Both the position numbers and the translations under genes were made by a program. A model generated the notes under the pieces. The model ran no database searches. It was not told where the DNA came from and saw nothing but the letters and a program-made list of their open reading frames with translations. Shown here in pieces: positions 41,290 to 51,586 of a stretch of DNA of 64,000 bases. The stretch is from Prorocentrum cordatum (Eukaryota; Sar; Dinophyceae; Prorocentrales; Prorocentraceae). Where the stretch lies: positions 1-64,000 of the forward strand of contig CAUYUJ010019100.1 in the NCBI GenBank assembly GCA_963575745.1. Reading direction: 5' to 3'. Position 1 is the first letter of the stretch; every line of letters begins with the position of its first letter.

Positions 41290-41439
41290 AAACAGTCTTT
41301 ACACTTCCATTGCCAACTGCTGTCTGGGGCGGCCTCGTCGCCTTCTGGCTGCCCACTTTAGTGGGGAACCGTCCAAGGACCTTGACGAAAGAGCCTCCGC
41401 TACTCATCGCAATTTTCATGTACAAGGCGACCTGTCTGG

Positions 41440-42150
41440 AAGCCAGACATCCGAAAGTGGCTGAACTGACACTCTACTCAGGACCTCTTCGTTGCTCACT
41501 CTTGACACGTACGAGCATTGGATGCCCATGATGCGCCTCAGGCTTCTTCAGTGGAGAGCGTCCAGCCGAGCCTTTTCAGCACGGAGAAGCCACACTGAGT
41601 CGAAGGAGTCCAATAGCTTGCTCAGGACGCACGCCTCGAAAATCTGCAGCTTGCGCGCCAGGCCTATGGACGAGTGAGACTACATCTCCCGTACCTTGTT
41701 GAAAATACCCGTGGTTTTCCCAATGCGCCGAGATAGCTCCAACGACGCCTTACCGTCACACGTGATCAGCCTACCGAGGTAAACAGCCTCCCTTATTGCA
41801 CACATTGGTCCGCCATCCGGTTTCGTCATAATCATGCCTGTCGAAATCTGCATCTATATCGTCTTATTCCAATTTAGTTCCAATCCGTACTTCCTGCCCT
41901 CTTCGACGATGGCATTCAGCATGAATTGTAAGCTCCCTTGGTGCTGTGATGCCAACAGATTATCATCGGCATATAGAGCATCTCTGGTAACCAGGAAAGC
42001 CAGCTCGTCGCGAAGATCGGTTCGCTCGAACACGTCATGCAGAAGAACGCTTTGTACGGCTATGAACAGGTGGGGCCATAGCGGGCATCCTTGGGCAATA
42101 CGTGCACATTGACGTCTCTCAGAAAATGAACCCGTGTGATCATGTATCAC
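41440..42150 (-). pseudogene. Reverse transcriptase, motifs B-C and C-terminal tail
   Basis: After a frameshift, QGCPLWPHLF (motif B) and LYADDNLLA (motif C, YADD catalytic box) are intact to about 41854; the thumb/tail continues in a shifted frame (LSRRIGKTTGIFNKVR, then stops). The catalytic Asp residues are present but separated by broken frames. Confidence 0.88.
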
Positions 42151-42469
42151 TAACTACCGGCCGGCTCTCGTAGATCGCCCGTATCATGTTCACCACATCC
42201 GCGGGCAACCCAAACCTTTTCAAAGCTGTGCACATGACGTCTGGCTTTAGTCTGTCGAATGCTTTCGCCCAGTCCAGCACAAAGAGCAGCATCCCACCCG
42301 AGTTGCTGTTGTGTGCGGTGTCTATCATGCGCCTCACCAGCATCAGAGCGTCTGTGGTGCTGCGCCCCAGTCGGGATCCTTACTGCGAGTCCCGCATCCT
42401 GGTCTCGGCCCCTCCACCAATCAGCCTTTGATGCAGCATAGAAGCCAGGAGCTTGTACCCGACAGGCAA
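42150..42469 (-). pseudogene. Reverse transcriptase, motif A region
   Basis: In phase with the frame above after its stop: LPVGYKLLASMLHQRL, one further stop (TAA), GRSTTDALMLVRRMI, and the motif A segment LDWAKAFDRL with the first catalytic Asp. Stops again at TGA near 42140. Confidence 0.9.
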
Positions 42470-43171
42470 TCATGAGATAGGGCGGTAGTTTGCTGATAGC
42501 GTGGCGTCGCCTTTCTTGAGCAGCAGCACGACTTTTGCACGCCGCCACGACTTTGGAATGGCTTTGCTTTCCCAGCAGCGTTGGCAAACGCGGAGTAGAA
42601 TGCCGCAAGCAAGATCGTCGTCTGCCAGTGCCTTCCAGAAGTCAGGCGGAACGTCGTCAGGACCAGCCGCCTTTCCAACCTTCAGTTTGCCAAGCGCTCT
42701 CTGGAGTTCGTTCAACGTGAACGACGATATGGCGATTGGCAGAATAGGCCCGAGCAGCGCGTCACTTGCTGGGCTCTCGCTGCCGAAACGTCGCTGCCAC
42801 TGCACATGCTCAACATAGTCGGCCATCACATTTGCCCTGCTCGCCAAGTCACTCAGACTGCCGTCTGGCTCTCTGATGCAGACATGCTTGACGGCCCTGG
42901 GCTTTCGGAGGTACCTGGTGGCTTCCCAACTCACCCCGCGAGTGAATTCATCCAGCCTCGTTTTACGATCTTCTTCGCCGGATTTTCTTATGAGCTTGTG
43001 GAGTTTGTGTTCACCCTCGTGGTCGGCTGTCCTGCGGCAGGCGTCCCGGCGCGAAATCAATTCCAGCGTAGCTTGGCTTGTCAGTGGCCGCCTGGCCAGG
43101 GGACCTCTGTCAGGAAGCGCGCCGGCGGCATGGGCGAAAGCAATTCGAAGCTCCTCCGCAGCATCGTCCAA
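42470..43171 (-). pseudogene. Linker and N-terminal reverse transcriptase
   Basis: A 233-codon frame with a charged linker and then the characteristic LQRALGKLKVGKAAGPDDVP and IPKSWRRAKVVLLLKKGD segments, ending NYRPIS followed by a TGA stop where functional relatives continue. The frame continues past the stop in phase. Confidence 0.9.
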
Positions 43172-43174
43172 TGA

Positions 43175-44135
43175 TCATTTCTGGCCAGAAGACGGTTGCA
43201 TGAACCTATGTGTGAACTCAGCTCGAACGCCTGAGTGTCGAAGCGCAGACTTGTCTAGTGATTTCTTTTCAACCTGGGACTCCGGCTTGAACTTCACAAT
43301 GGTCTCTGCGATCGTGATGAAGTGATGGCTGTTTAATGCGATTGACCGGCTCGTCTGGCAACTCGTGATCGTGGCCAGGTCGCTCCGGTGGCATAGTACA
43401 GGATCGATCTGGGCGGAACGTTCTGCAGAAATTGGTTCCATAGGGTGCGTTCAAAGACTGCGACATGAAACGTGCATGTCCAGAGGGTTGTCGAAGAAGC
43501 TGTTTGCAACAATTGGATCACACGCCTCGCAACATTCGAATAGAAGCTGCTGATGCGAAGTTGCGATCTCCTGGAGGTCATGTCGGGGCGCCGCCTTGAA
43601 CACGAACGGCCCAATCATGTGGTCCTCAGAAGCACCAGTGTGACGCAGACGAGCGTTGAAGTCCCCAAAAGCATACGTCATGCTGTGGTCCGTGGTCGGC
43701 CGGACGAGCCCCTCGAGCGCGTTGAAGAAGTTCTGCCGCTTCTCGAAATCGTGTCCAGAGTGAGGAGCATAGGCTGAGACGAGTGTCCACATCCCTCCGT
43801 GCATTCGCATGCGAAGAGTCGCCAACCGATCACAATGAACTTTAAAGGCCACGACTGCGGAGCGTACTCTAGGCGACACTATGAAACCCTCGCCCGCCCA
43901 AGGACGCCCTTCTGGATCAGGCTCCCCTTCTGGATCTGGATCAGGACGGATACCTCATTTTGAAAATGAGGTATCCGTCTTGCTGAAACTATTCGGCTCC
44001 AAGAAGATGTGCCTCTTGAGTGCATCAAATATCAATGTTATGCTGTTGCATCGCAAGCTGCAGCTCAGTTAGCTTAATGATGGAATCACCCCTCAAACCC
44101 TCTATGTTCCAAGTGCCAATGCGTTTCACGCAGCA
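43175..44135 (-). pseudogene. AP-endonuclease domain of the retrotransposon
   Basis: N-terminal GTWNIEGL supplies the conserved Asn; a QEAH motif (near 44000) holds the catalytic Glu; then SAYAPHSG and FGDFNARL (Asp and Asn). The final SDH-type motif reads NSHH, so a key Asp is lost. Stops and a small insertion with a perfect palindrome (43945-43979) disrupt the frame between the Glu and SAYAPHSG blocks. This domain would nick the target DNA to prime reverse transcription. Confidence 0.88.
43945..43979. repeat. Perfect 17-bp inverted repeat
   Basis: GACGGATACCTCATTTT, one central G, then its exact complement. It interrupts the endonuclease frame; TGGATC/TGATCC-like short repeats adjoin it (43910-43944). 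Confidence 0.95.
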
Positions 44136-44419
44136 CGGGCTAGAATACCTCCGGGGCCTGCCCCACGATAGATTTCCAGAATGACGAAGTATGTGTCTAT
44201 CGTTTTCGTCTTCTCTTCTGTCAGGGTCGCGGTATTGGAAACCACGCACTCCAGAATTGCTTGCATATGCACATGGACTATGCGAAGATGTATGCGAAGA
44301 TATGGATCGAATTCTCAAACGTTTTGGGTTCATTCTCACACGTTCTCAGATGCGAAGATGTGGATCGAATTCCTGCCTTCTGAGAAGCCCCTGAGATTCT
44401 TCTAGAGCCGGCCCCACGT

Positions 44420-44813
44420 CGCCAACCCCACTGCGCTCTCCGACAAAGTCCCAGGTCTCCCCCCAGACCTCGCGCTGTGAAACAATCACGACGAAAGATG
44501 TTTCGCCATTTTCGGCCTCCGGGGGCCCTTCCCGGGCCTCGCGGCCGACAAAAAACGTCCCAGGACGAAAAGCCGGTCGCGGGGAAGGGGTCCGGACCTC
44601 TGGGGGTCGACGCTGCGAAAAAATCACGACGTCGGGGGTCTGGGCCTCGTCGTGTCTTGGTTCGCAGTGTGGACCCCTCTGCGCTCCTGCCCCCGCACCG
44701 CGTCTTCCTCTCGAGCCCATCTTCGACGGACCTGGCGCCCAGTGAGGAACCCCTCTTGCGCTCCCCGGCAAAGTCCCAGGTCTCCCTCGTCGCGGCTTGG
44801 TTCGCAGCGTGAG
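44420..44813 (+). repeat. Tandem duplication giving the filled and empty target
   Basis: The segment CTGCGCTCTCCGACAAAGTC to TTGGTTCGCAG.GTG is present with the element (44431-44670) and without it (44755-44810). A third, weaker relative of the TCGACGGACCTGG.GCCCAG portion lies at 44869-44905. Confidence 0.88.
44462..44644 (+). mobile_element. CCCAGACCCC element, family B, with empty-site partner
   Basis: A 183-bp copy (CCCAGACCTCGCGCTGTG to GTCGGGGGTCTGGG) inserted between CAAAGTCCCAGGTCT and TCGTCG. A paralogous segment at 44754-44813 has the same flanks joined without the element. Comparison gives a 2-bp (CC) duplication. Confidence 0.92.
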
Positions 44814-45044
44814 CCCCCTTGCCACATGCTCCTTCCCCGGGGCAGTTTTTTTCACCTCGAGCCGCCCCTCGACGGACCTGGGGCCCAGGGAGGGCCCCCA
44901 GAGCCCGACAGCGAAACCGAACATCATCCCGTCGTAACGTGTGCTGTTCTGCTGCTGTCGCAGCAGGTTGAGGCTCGGGGGAGCATCGAAGCTTCGGAAG
45001 GAGGCTCGAGGGAGGATCGACGATCGGGGGAGGGCTCAGGTTTC

Positions 45045-45262
45045 TCAGGGCCTCCTAGATGGGGTCCGAGCAGATGGGGGCGGAGGACGTCGCCGCATCG
45101 CCGGTACATCGGCGATGCATCGGCGATGCATCGGTGATGCACCAGCGGTGCATCGTCGACGTCGGCAATGCATCGACGACGTCGAGCCGCATCGCCGATG
45201 CATCGGCGATGCGGCGCGATCCTCCGACCCCCATCTCCTCCGACCCCGTCCAGGGTGCCTCC
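45045..45262. mobile_element. Long hairpin element, family M copy 2
   Basis: AGGGCCTCCTAGATGGGGTC and GATGGGGGCGGAGGA, mirrored by TCCTCCGACCCCCATCT and a GGTGCCTCC end; the centre is CATCGCCGATG/CATCGGCGATG repeats. Arms are more diverged than in copy 1. Confidence 0.75.
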
Positions 45263-45848
45263 AGAGGCTCTGGGGGAGGAGGGCCGAGGCAGGATCGACG
45301 ATCGGGGGAGGACACCCAGGTTTCGGAGGGAGGATCGAGGGGAGGATACAGGGTCGGGGGAAGGAGCGAGGCTTTGCAGGGGAGAGCCGAAGGGAAGACC
45401 GAGGGGCCCAGCCCCCCATCGGGCGATCGGAAACATGGATCAATGGGGCGGGGATCACGGGCAATCCATGGACTCGGCGACCGCGCGCCAGATCCATGGA
45501 TCGCCAATCCACGTTTGAGCGCCCCCGACACCTGCCTCCCGGGCGAAGAGACCACTGCGGGTGCACCGAGTCTGGCCAGACCCACACCGTAGGCCCAGGA
45601 TGGGTGCCTGTGCCGTCCTGGCCAGGGCAGGAGGGCGGACATTTGCACAGGTCTTGTGCTCGGGATGGCCCTGGCCAGGATCGGTGTATGTGCATCATTC
45701 TCTTCCGGTTGTCCTCCCCTCGAAATCCATGGATCGCTAATCCATGTTGGCGCGCCCCCGAATGACGTCCGTGCCGGCAACTGAAACTATTTGCTCCTCT
45801 GCCGCTACTCTTCTTCCGAAGACGGCTGGCCTTCGCTTCTCGGCGGAG
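45263..45848. other. No supported gene; short repeated motif
   Basis: ATCCATGGATCGCCAATCCA followed by CGTTTG.GCG.CCCCGA occurs at about 45491 and 45729; a partial copy lies at 46117. Otherwise nothing recognised. Confidence 0.4.
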
Positions 45849-46115
45849 GAGGGGGAGGAGGAGGAGGAGGAGGAGGAGGAGGAGGAGGAGGAGGAGGAGG
45901 AAGAGGAGGAGGAGAGGGGAGGAGGAAGAGGAGGAGGAGGAGGAGGAGGAGCGATGAGCGAGGAGGAGGGAGGAGGAGGGGAGGGAGCCGAAGGAGGAGG
46001 AGGAGGAGTAGGAGGGAGGAGGAGGAGGAGGGGAGGAGGAGCGGAAGGAGGAGGACGAGAGGACGAGGACGAGAGGAGGAGGAGGAGGAGGAGGAGGAGG
46101 AGGAGGAGGAGCAGG
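45849..46115 (+). repeat. GAG microsatellite
   Basis: GGAGGAGG tract. Confidence 0.95.
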
Positions 46116-46344
46116 AGGATCGCCAATCCACGTTTGCGCGTCCCCGACCCCAGGAGCCCCCGCCCCGCCCGCCCGCGGCGGCGGCCGACGGCGGCTTCGC
46201 CTCCAACGGCCGCGCCTCTGGCGGCCGCGGCGCGTCCCGCGCGGGGGCGGCGCTGAGGCCGCGGCGACGCCGCCGACGACGACGCCGACGACGACGATGC
46301 CGACGGCGACGCCGCGGACGACCCTGAAGCCGCCGACGCTGGCG

Positions 46345-46541
46345 CCGAAGTCGCGTTGTAAACAAAATCGCGACGGGGGGGTTTTCGCTACGCTCGGCCT
46401 CCATAAGCTCTTATACTGGGCCTCGGGACCGTTTACCAAAAAACGACTCGGGACGAACAAAAACCAGTCCCAGGCCCAGTGAAGGGGTCCAGACCACTGG
46501 GGGTCGACGCTGCGAAAAAGTCACGACATCGGGGGTCCGGG
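46345..46541 (+). mobile_element. CCCAGACCCC element, family B (left end eroded)
   Basis: TAAACAAAATCGCGACGGGG through GGGTCGACGCTGCGAAAA to CATCGGGGGTCCGG. The core has a local insertion (AAGCTCTTATACT). Confidence 0.75.
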
Positions 46542-46567
46542 GGCCCGTGGCCAGAGGGGGAACTGTA

Positions 46568-46700
46568 CCCATACCGCTGCCCTCGCCTCGTTTTCCCTTT
46601 TTGGGGGCCTCCTGGGAGGCCCTCGTCGCCACCGCTAGATTCGCTTCGAAGTCCTGGTCGGAATCCACCCCAGGAGAGGTCCGGGGAGCAGCGGTATCGG
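46568..46700 (+). mobile_element. Inverted-repeat element, family X
   Basis: 133 bp with inverted CCATACCGCTGCCC / GGAGCAGCGGTATCGG ends. Partner at 38955-39088; partial at 2736. Confidence 0.75.
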
Positions 46701-46834
46701 TTTGGTTCCCCCAGCGGCGACGCCGCCGACGACGGCGCGCCAACGACGGCGACGCCGCGGACGACCACGCCGCCGCCGCCGCCGGCCTGGCCCCAGCGGC
46801 CCGGAGCGGGGGCGCCGTCGCCTTCTGCCTTCTG

Positions 46835-46905
46835 CCGACGCCTCCTCCTCCTCCTCCTCCTCCTCCTCCTCCTCCTCCTCCTCCTTCCTCTTCCTCCTTG
46901 CAAGA
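46835..46905 (+). repeat. CTC pyrimidine tract
   Basis: CCTCCTCCT microsatellite. Confidence 0.95.
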
Positions 46906-46962
46906 AGGGGCCTTGACCTCGTGGGTCGAAGGAGTTGCCACTGCTCGAAGAAGAAAAAAAAC

Positions 46963-47200
46963 GGCATAAGCACAAACTCTTGGAGGTCCGCGCGGAGCTG
47001 TTTTTTGGATCCGCGTTAGGGGCGCCGCCCCTGGCACAGACCCAAGAACTCCGCGCGGAGCGCCACAAGTTTATGTTTATGCAGGTTTTTTTCTTCTGAT
47101 TTTTTTGAATCCGCGTTGGGCGCCGCCCCTGGCACAGATCCAAGAAAAATCCGCGCGGAGCGCCACGAGTTTATGTTTGTGCAGGTTTTTTTCTCTCTTC
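46963..47200. mobile_element. Inverted-repeat element, family P copy 2, with tandem unit
   Basis: GGCATAAGCACAAACTCTTG and (complement of right end at 47082) GCATAAACATAAACTTGTGG frame a core with CTCCGCGCGGAG and GGCGCCGCCCCTGGCACAGA. The core and right end then repeat as a 100-bp unit (47101-47200). A lone end (GGCATAAGCATAAACTCTTG) lies at 32713. Confidence 0.7.
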
Positions 47201-47214
47201 TGGTCGCTTCCTCG

Positions 47215-47315
47215 GTGCGAGGCGGCGGACGGCGGCGGAAGCAGAGCGAGGCCGCCTCCGCCGGCTTCCGCCGGCGGAAGGCCGGCGGAGGGCCCGCGGA
47301 GGTAAGAGGCCCCAA
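47215..47315 (+). repeat. GGCGGAAG repeat, family U copy 2
   Basis: GGCGGCGGAAG and CCGCCGGCTTCCGCCGGCGG boxes; partner at 3325-3420. Confidence 0.5.
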
Positions 47316-47499
47316 GAGGGGGGGCAACCTTCGGGATCCGCCACGTGGCCGTTGCCCTCTCTCTCTCTCTCCAGATATGTCCAGCGTGTTCAAAACACGG
47401 CACCGTGGCGGCAGAAGTCCCTCACCATCTGCACTATTGTTCCCGAGTTGGGTGGGGCACGATGGGCGGCGGGGTCATCGCTTTCGGGTGGGTCATCGC

Positions 47500-47826
47500 T
47501 TTCGGGGAACGCTCAGACTCTGAGAAGGGAGCGGCGCCCGAGACATCCTGCAGAGCCGCTGGATCTCAGAGATTCTCGATCTATCCTCTCGGGCCGAACA
47601 AAAGGGGGGCTAGGGAAGGGGGGGGGTACGACATCTGCTGCATGCAGCTGGTTTCGGCCCCGCCGCCGGACCCATTCCTCGGTACATGGGCGCCTCCCGG
47701 CGCCGGGAGGCGCTGGGAAAGTCAGCCGCGTGAGCCGATTTCGCTGCCCTGCCCTTTGCTATCCCCCCCCCTTTCGTTACCCCCCGGTCCTCGCCCGATC
47801 TCATCCTCGTCCTGGCTTCGTCTCAG
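47500..47826 (+). mobile_element. Inverted-repeat element, family E copy 3, split by family D
   Basis: CGCTCAGACTCTGAGAAGG to GATTCTCGATCTATCCTC at the left, TCCTCGCCCGATCTCATCC to GTCCTGGCTTCGTC at the right, with a 199-bp family D copy in between. Confidence 0.8.
47589..47787 (+). mobile_element. TCGGG element, family D copy 3, 5-bp TSD
   Basis: Diverged copy (TCGGGCCGAACAAAAGGG to TATCCCCCCCCCTTTCG and CCCGG). TCCTC flanks both sides (47584-47588 and 47788-47792); the E copy at 31040-31204 shows the site with a single TCCTC. Confidence 0.85.
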
Positions 47827-48012
47827 TGGCAAGTCGCGACGGCGCTCGCCGTCGAAGTGCGGCGGCAGCGGTGGCGCCGCCGCCGCCGCGGGGCGCCGCC
47901 GCCGCTCCAGGCGGGGGCGGCTCCGTATAGCTGCTTCTCGGCGGCGCGGGCCCAGGAAGGTGGCGTTCGGTCGGGCACGTCCTGCTGAAAGGAGGAGTTT
48001 TCGGGTATACAG

Positions 48013-48110
48013 TCGGGGCGCTGAAGGAGGAGCCCTTTTCGTTGGGGAGGGGCTCGGTGTTCCTTAGTTGGTTTGCAGTGCTCCTTGGGTTTTCCTGAGG
48101 CTTTCATGGA
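48013..48110 (+). repeat. Dispersed repeat, family H copy 1
   Basis: CAGTCGGGGCGCTGAAGGAG, GAGGGGCTCGGTGTTCCTTA and GGTTTTCCTGAGGCTTTCATG align with 56388-56490. Confidence 0.75.
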
Positions 48111-48304
48111 ACATCAGAGCTGAACTTATGGGAAAAGGGGGCCTCGTTCCTTATGTAGGGTTCCTTAGGTCAACGCCCCGACTGTAGTCGAACATTTGTT
48201 GCTCTTTGAACTACTTCTGCATGCTGTTGACAGATGTCTTAACTTTTTCCCCTTTGAAATCTGCCTGCAGGAGGACATGCCCGACCTGAAGCTTGCGCTC
48301 AGAT

Positions 48305-48530
48305 TTGTTCGGCAAGTTCCGTCGGCGTTCCGTCGGTGTCCCGTCGGTGTCCCGCCGGGTTGTCCAGCCGGTGTCCCGTTGGTGCCCCGACGGTGTCCCG
48401 TCGGTGTCCCGTCGGTGGCCCGTCGGTGGCCCGCTGGTGTCCCGTCGGTGAACCGCTGGTGTCCCGAAATTGTCCCGTCGGTGTCCCGTCGGTGTCCCGT
48501 CGGTGTCCCGCCGTGTTGTCCCGTCGGTTT
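48305..48530 (-). repeat. GGTGTCCCGTC minisatellite
   Basis: GTCGGTGTCCC-type units of about 12 bp, 18 or so copies with variants. On the minus strand it reads GGGACACCGAC, the motif at 36239-36330 and 51668-51870. Confidence 0.92.
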
Positions 48531-48762
48531 TCCGGCGCCGGATGTCTGGGGTGTTGCCTGCGTCCTCTTCCCCTCCCCCTCCACTGAGATCCGACGTCGG
48601 GAATAATCGCACTATTGAAACTCGCGACCGGCGTCTTCGACCCCATCTTTATGCGGAACCTCTCGAGCCAGATCGATCCCCGAGGGTCCTTGCCCTCGAA
48701 GCCAGACGAATACGACTGGAGCGAAAACAAAATGCTGCGCCTGGAAATGGAGGTCCTCGGAC

Positions 48763-49109
48763 TCAGACCCCTGACGTCGTGATTTTTTCGCGACGTCGAC
48801 CCCCGGCAGAGGTCTGGACTCCTTCCCCAGGACAGTCGTCCTTTGATGGTCCCGCGAGGCCCAGTGAGGGCCCCCGGAAGCCGAAAATGGTCGGCCACGA
48901 GTAGAGGGGGGCAGGGGAAGGGGGGAAGGCTTTTTAGAAGCACCTCTGCTCCTTAGAAGCGCGGGCCTCGTCTGTAGGCGCGAGGCCGGCACGCGTCTAA
49001 GAAGCAGCCTCCTGAGAAGCTTTCCCCCTTCCCCTACCCACTTGTGCGCGCCGACAAAATGGCGAAAGACCTCTTGTCGTACTTGGTTCGCAACGCGAGG
49101 GACCTGGGG
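48763..49109 (-). mobile_element. CCCAGACCCC element, family B (minus), interrupted by Y
   Basis: The left portion (CTCAGACCCCTGACGTCGTG to GCCGAAAATGG, 48890) and the right portion (CCGACAAAATGGCGAAAGAC to ACGCGAGGGACCTGGGG, from 49051) are halves of one copy. CCGAAAATGG / CCGACAAAATGG at the break is an imperfect duplicated target. Confidence 0.75.
48891..49050. mobile_element. Inverted-repeat element, family Y, inside family B
   Basis: 160 bp with GCAGGGGAAGGGGGGAAGGC at the left and (complement of right side) GTAGGGGAAGGGGGAAAGCT, both followed by TTAGAAGC / TTAGACGC-type boxes. Single copy in the window. Confidence 0.75.
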
Positions 49110-49204
49110 ACTCCCCAGCTTCCGGCAAGGAGGGCGTGGCGGTCGGCTATACGTGCGAGAGGGACCCCCTGCCGAGGAGGGACCCCAGGTACTCAGTCGG
49201 GCAG

Positions 49205-49356
49205 CCGGGCATGTCCCTCTACAGGAGGAATATCCGAAACCAGTCCAAAAATGGTCCGGGGGCGATCCCCCTAGTATCCTGAATCCTCCTTGAACATTGT
49301 TTGGCACAAATCAAGCAATTCTCCCCGAATCCGCCTGCATAGGAGGGCATGCCCCC
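49205..49356. mobile_element. MITE-like element, family G copy 3
   Basis: 152 bp, CCGGGCATGTCCCTCTACAG at the left, CCGCCTGCATAGGAGGGCAT at the right. Confidence 0.7.
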
Positions 49357-49369
49357 TCCCTCCCTCCCC

Positions 49370-49497
49370 CCTCCCCCCTCCTCCTCCTCCCCCCCCTCCT
49401 CCTCCTCCTCCTCCTCCTCCCTCCCTCCCTCCCCCTCCCTCCCCCTCCCTCCTCCTCCTCCTCCTCCTCCTCCTCCCCCTCCTCCTCCTCCTCCTCG
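49370..49497 (+). repeat. CCT pyrimidine tract
   Basis: CTCCCTCC and CTC units. Confidence 0.95.
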
Positions 49498-49700
49498 CGA
49501 AGGGCGGCGGCGGCGGGGGCCTCGGGGGCCGCCGGGGGGGCCCAGAGCCCGAGGTCGGGCCGCACCCTCGCTCGCGCAGCGGTCGGCACGCCGCGCGCCC
49601 CCTCGGGCCACACTCTCTGCGGCCCCGCGGCCGCCCCCCGCCCTCTCTCTCCGGCGGGCGGGGGCTTTTTCCCCCTCGGCGCCCGGAGGTCTGCACCGAG
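49498..49700. other. GC-rich patch, coding status unclear
   Basis: Non-repetitive patch between two CTC tracts; all frames are open on both strands, so the coding strand cannot be chosen. Confidence 0.2.
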
Positions 49701-49922
49701 GTCCTCCTCCTCCTCCGCCTCCTCGTCCTCCTCCTCCTCGTCCTCCACCTCCTCCTCCTCCTCCTCCTCCTCGTCCTCCTCCTCCTCCTCCTCCTCCTCC
49801 TCCTCGCTCCTCGCTCCTCCTCCACCTCCTCCTCCACCTCCTCCTCCTCCTCCTCGCTCATCGCTCCTCCTCCTCATCCTCCTCCTCCTCCTCCTCCTCC
49901 TCCTCCTCTTCCTCCTCCTCTC
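49701..49922 (+). repeat. CTC pyrimidine tract
   Basis: CTC units with CTCGCTC interruptions. Confidence 0.95.
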
Positions 49923-49969
49923 CAGTGGGCGTCGGCGCCAGACCCTGGGAGGGGTCCTCATCCCATGGG

Positions 49970-50140
49970 TCGGAGATTGATAGGCCTCCTACCCTGACAC
50001 GTCGATTCGTGAATTGGCCGTTTTCGGTTCGCGAGGGGGCGTCGCGGCCGTCATTTTTGCGGGTCCAGGCGCGTCGATTCTGGCCCCAGGCCGTTTTCAC
50101 TAAAGGGTGGTCTACTAAAGGGAGGTTTGTCCACCGCCGA
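49970..50140 (+). mobile_element. TCGGG element, family F copy 1
   Basis: 171 bp. The left end TCGGAGATTGATAGGCCTCC pairs with the complement of the right end, TCGGCGGTGGACAAACCTCC. Flanks ATGGG (49965-49969) and ATGAG (50141-50145) are a 5-bp duplication with one change. Partner at 59628-59799 (shared GTGAATTG.CCGTTTTCGGTT). Confidence 0.82.
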
Positions 50141-50251
50141 ATGAGGGCGGCGGTGGTACCCATGGCCGCTCCACGATGGGAGGCCCACTGGCTTCTGGAC
50201 CCTGGACTCCTCATCCAAGGAGTCCGTGTCCAGTGCCCACACCGTAGGCTG

Positions 50252-50335
50252 AAAGTCGGGCGTGTCTCTCTACAGGAGGAATATCCTAAAAGAGCCTCGA
50301 ATTAGTCAGGGGACGATGTGTTGAGTTTTTTGGGG
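50252..50335 (+). mobile_element. Partial family G copy
   Basis: GTCGGGCGTGTCTCTCTACA and AGTCAGGGGACGATGTGTTG match the left half of the 160-309 copy; the right half is missing. Confidence 0.55.
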
Positions 50336-50550
50336 GCAGTTTTCCCCACCTCCCCACCCGACAGGTTGGGGAGTTAGATTTTAAGAACAGACCCCCCGGC
50401 CAACCCACGCGTACCGCGGCCGCCAGACCCCAAGTTGTCCCGAGAGTCCCCGATAGTCCCTGGGAGTCCCGCCTCGTGCCTTCGACACACACACACACGC
50501 ACACGAATAACACAGCAAAACACAGCATAACATGACATAACATAACATAG

Positions 50551-50588
50551 CAATACCTATACGACCACCCTTCGGGTGATAAGGAGGT
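50551..50588 (+). repeat. Family Q repeat copy 2
   Basis: ACCTATACGACCACCCTTCG plus GGTGATAAGGAGGTT, with an ACCCTTCGGGT hairpin; partner at 35770. Confidence 0.7.
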
Positions 50589-50604
50589 TCGGGGGGGGAA
50601 CCAA

Positions 50605-50820
50605 CGTCTCACTCAATCGGTCTCACTATCGATCTCAGTATCGATCTCACTATCGGTCTCGCTCGATCGATCTCACTTGATCGATCTCACTCGACCTATC
50701 TCATTCGATCGATCTCACAATTGATCTCACAATCGATCTCACAATCGATCACACAATCGATCTCACATTCGGTCTCAATATCGATCTCACTATCGATATC
50801 ACAATCGCTTTCACAATCAA
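50605..50820 (+). repeat. CTCACTATCGAT minisatellite
   Basis: About 12-bp units (C)TCACAATCGAT / CTCACTATCGAT, roughly 17 copies. Confidence 0.9.
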
Positions 50821-50822
50821 CG

Positions 50823-50864
<42 letters not shown>

Positions 50865-51586
50865 ACATCATCAACATCAACATCAACATCATCACCAACA
50901 TCGTCATCATCATGAGGGCACAGTCATCATCATCATCATCATCATAAACATCATCATCAACGTCAGCACCATCATCGGGACAACATCATCATCACCATCA
51001 CCATCATCATCATCTCATCATCAACATCATCATCGGGGCACAGTCATCGTCATCATCATCAGCAGCATCATCAGAATCACCATCATAATCAGGACACCAT
51101 CATGATCACCATCGTTCTCATCATCAACATTATCATCAACATCGTCATCATCCTCGGGCAACCATCACCATCATGATCATCCCATCATCAACAACATCAT
51201 CATCATTGGGGCACCATCATCATCATGAGCAACATCATCATCAACATCGTGATTATCATTGTTATCATCATCGAGACACCATCAGCATCACCATCATCAT
51301 CATTACCATCATCATCATCATCAGCATCGTCATCGGGACACCATAATCATCATCAACATCATCATCATCAACATCATTATCGCCGGGACACCGGTTCCAT
51401 CAACATCATCATCGCCAACATCATCGGAATCATCATCATCATCATCATCATCATCGGGACACCATCATCGTCATCATCATCAACATAATCATCATGAGCA
51501 TCATCATCTCATCATCGGGACATCATCATCATCATCGACACCATCATCAACATCATCATCTTCATCGGGACACCATCATCATCATC

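Larger units (their letters stand above)
41290..44135 (-). pseudogene. Non-LTR retrotransposon, decayed (endonuclease + reverse transcriptase)
   Basis: Read on the minus strand: an AP-type endonuclease, then a linker, reverse transcriptase, and a C-terminal tail ending in a GRPRQQ basic motif near 41310. Every block is present in order, but several frameshifts and in-frame stops break it, so it is a dead copy. RTE- or L1-like in arrangement; the clade is not certain. There is no ORF1 upstream and no clear flanking target duplication. It belongs to the same broad class as the element at 62348-64000 but is not a copy of it. Confidence 0.9.
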
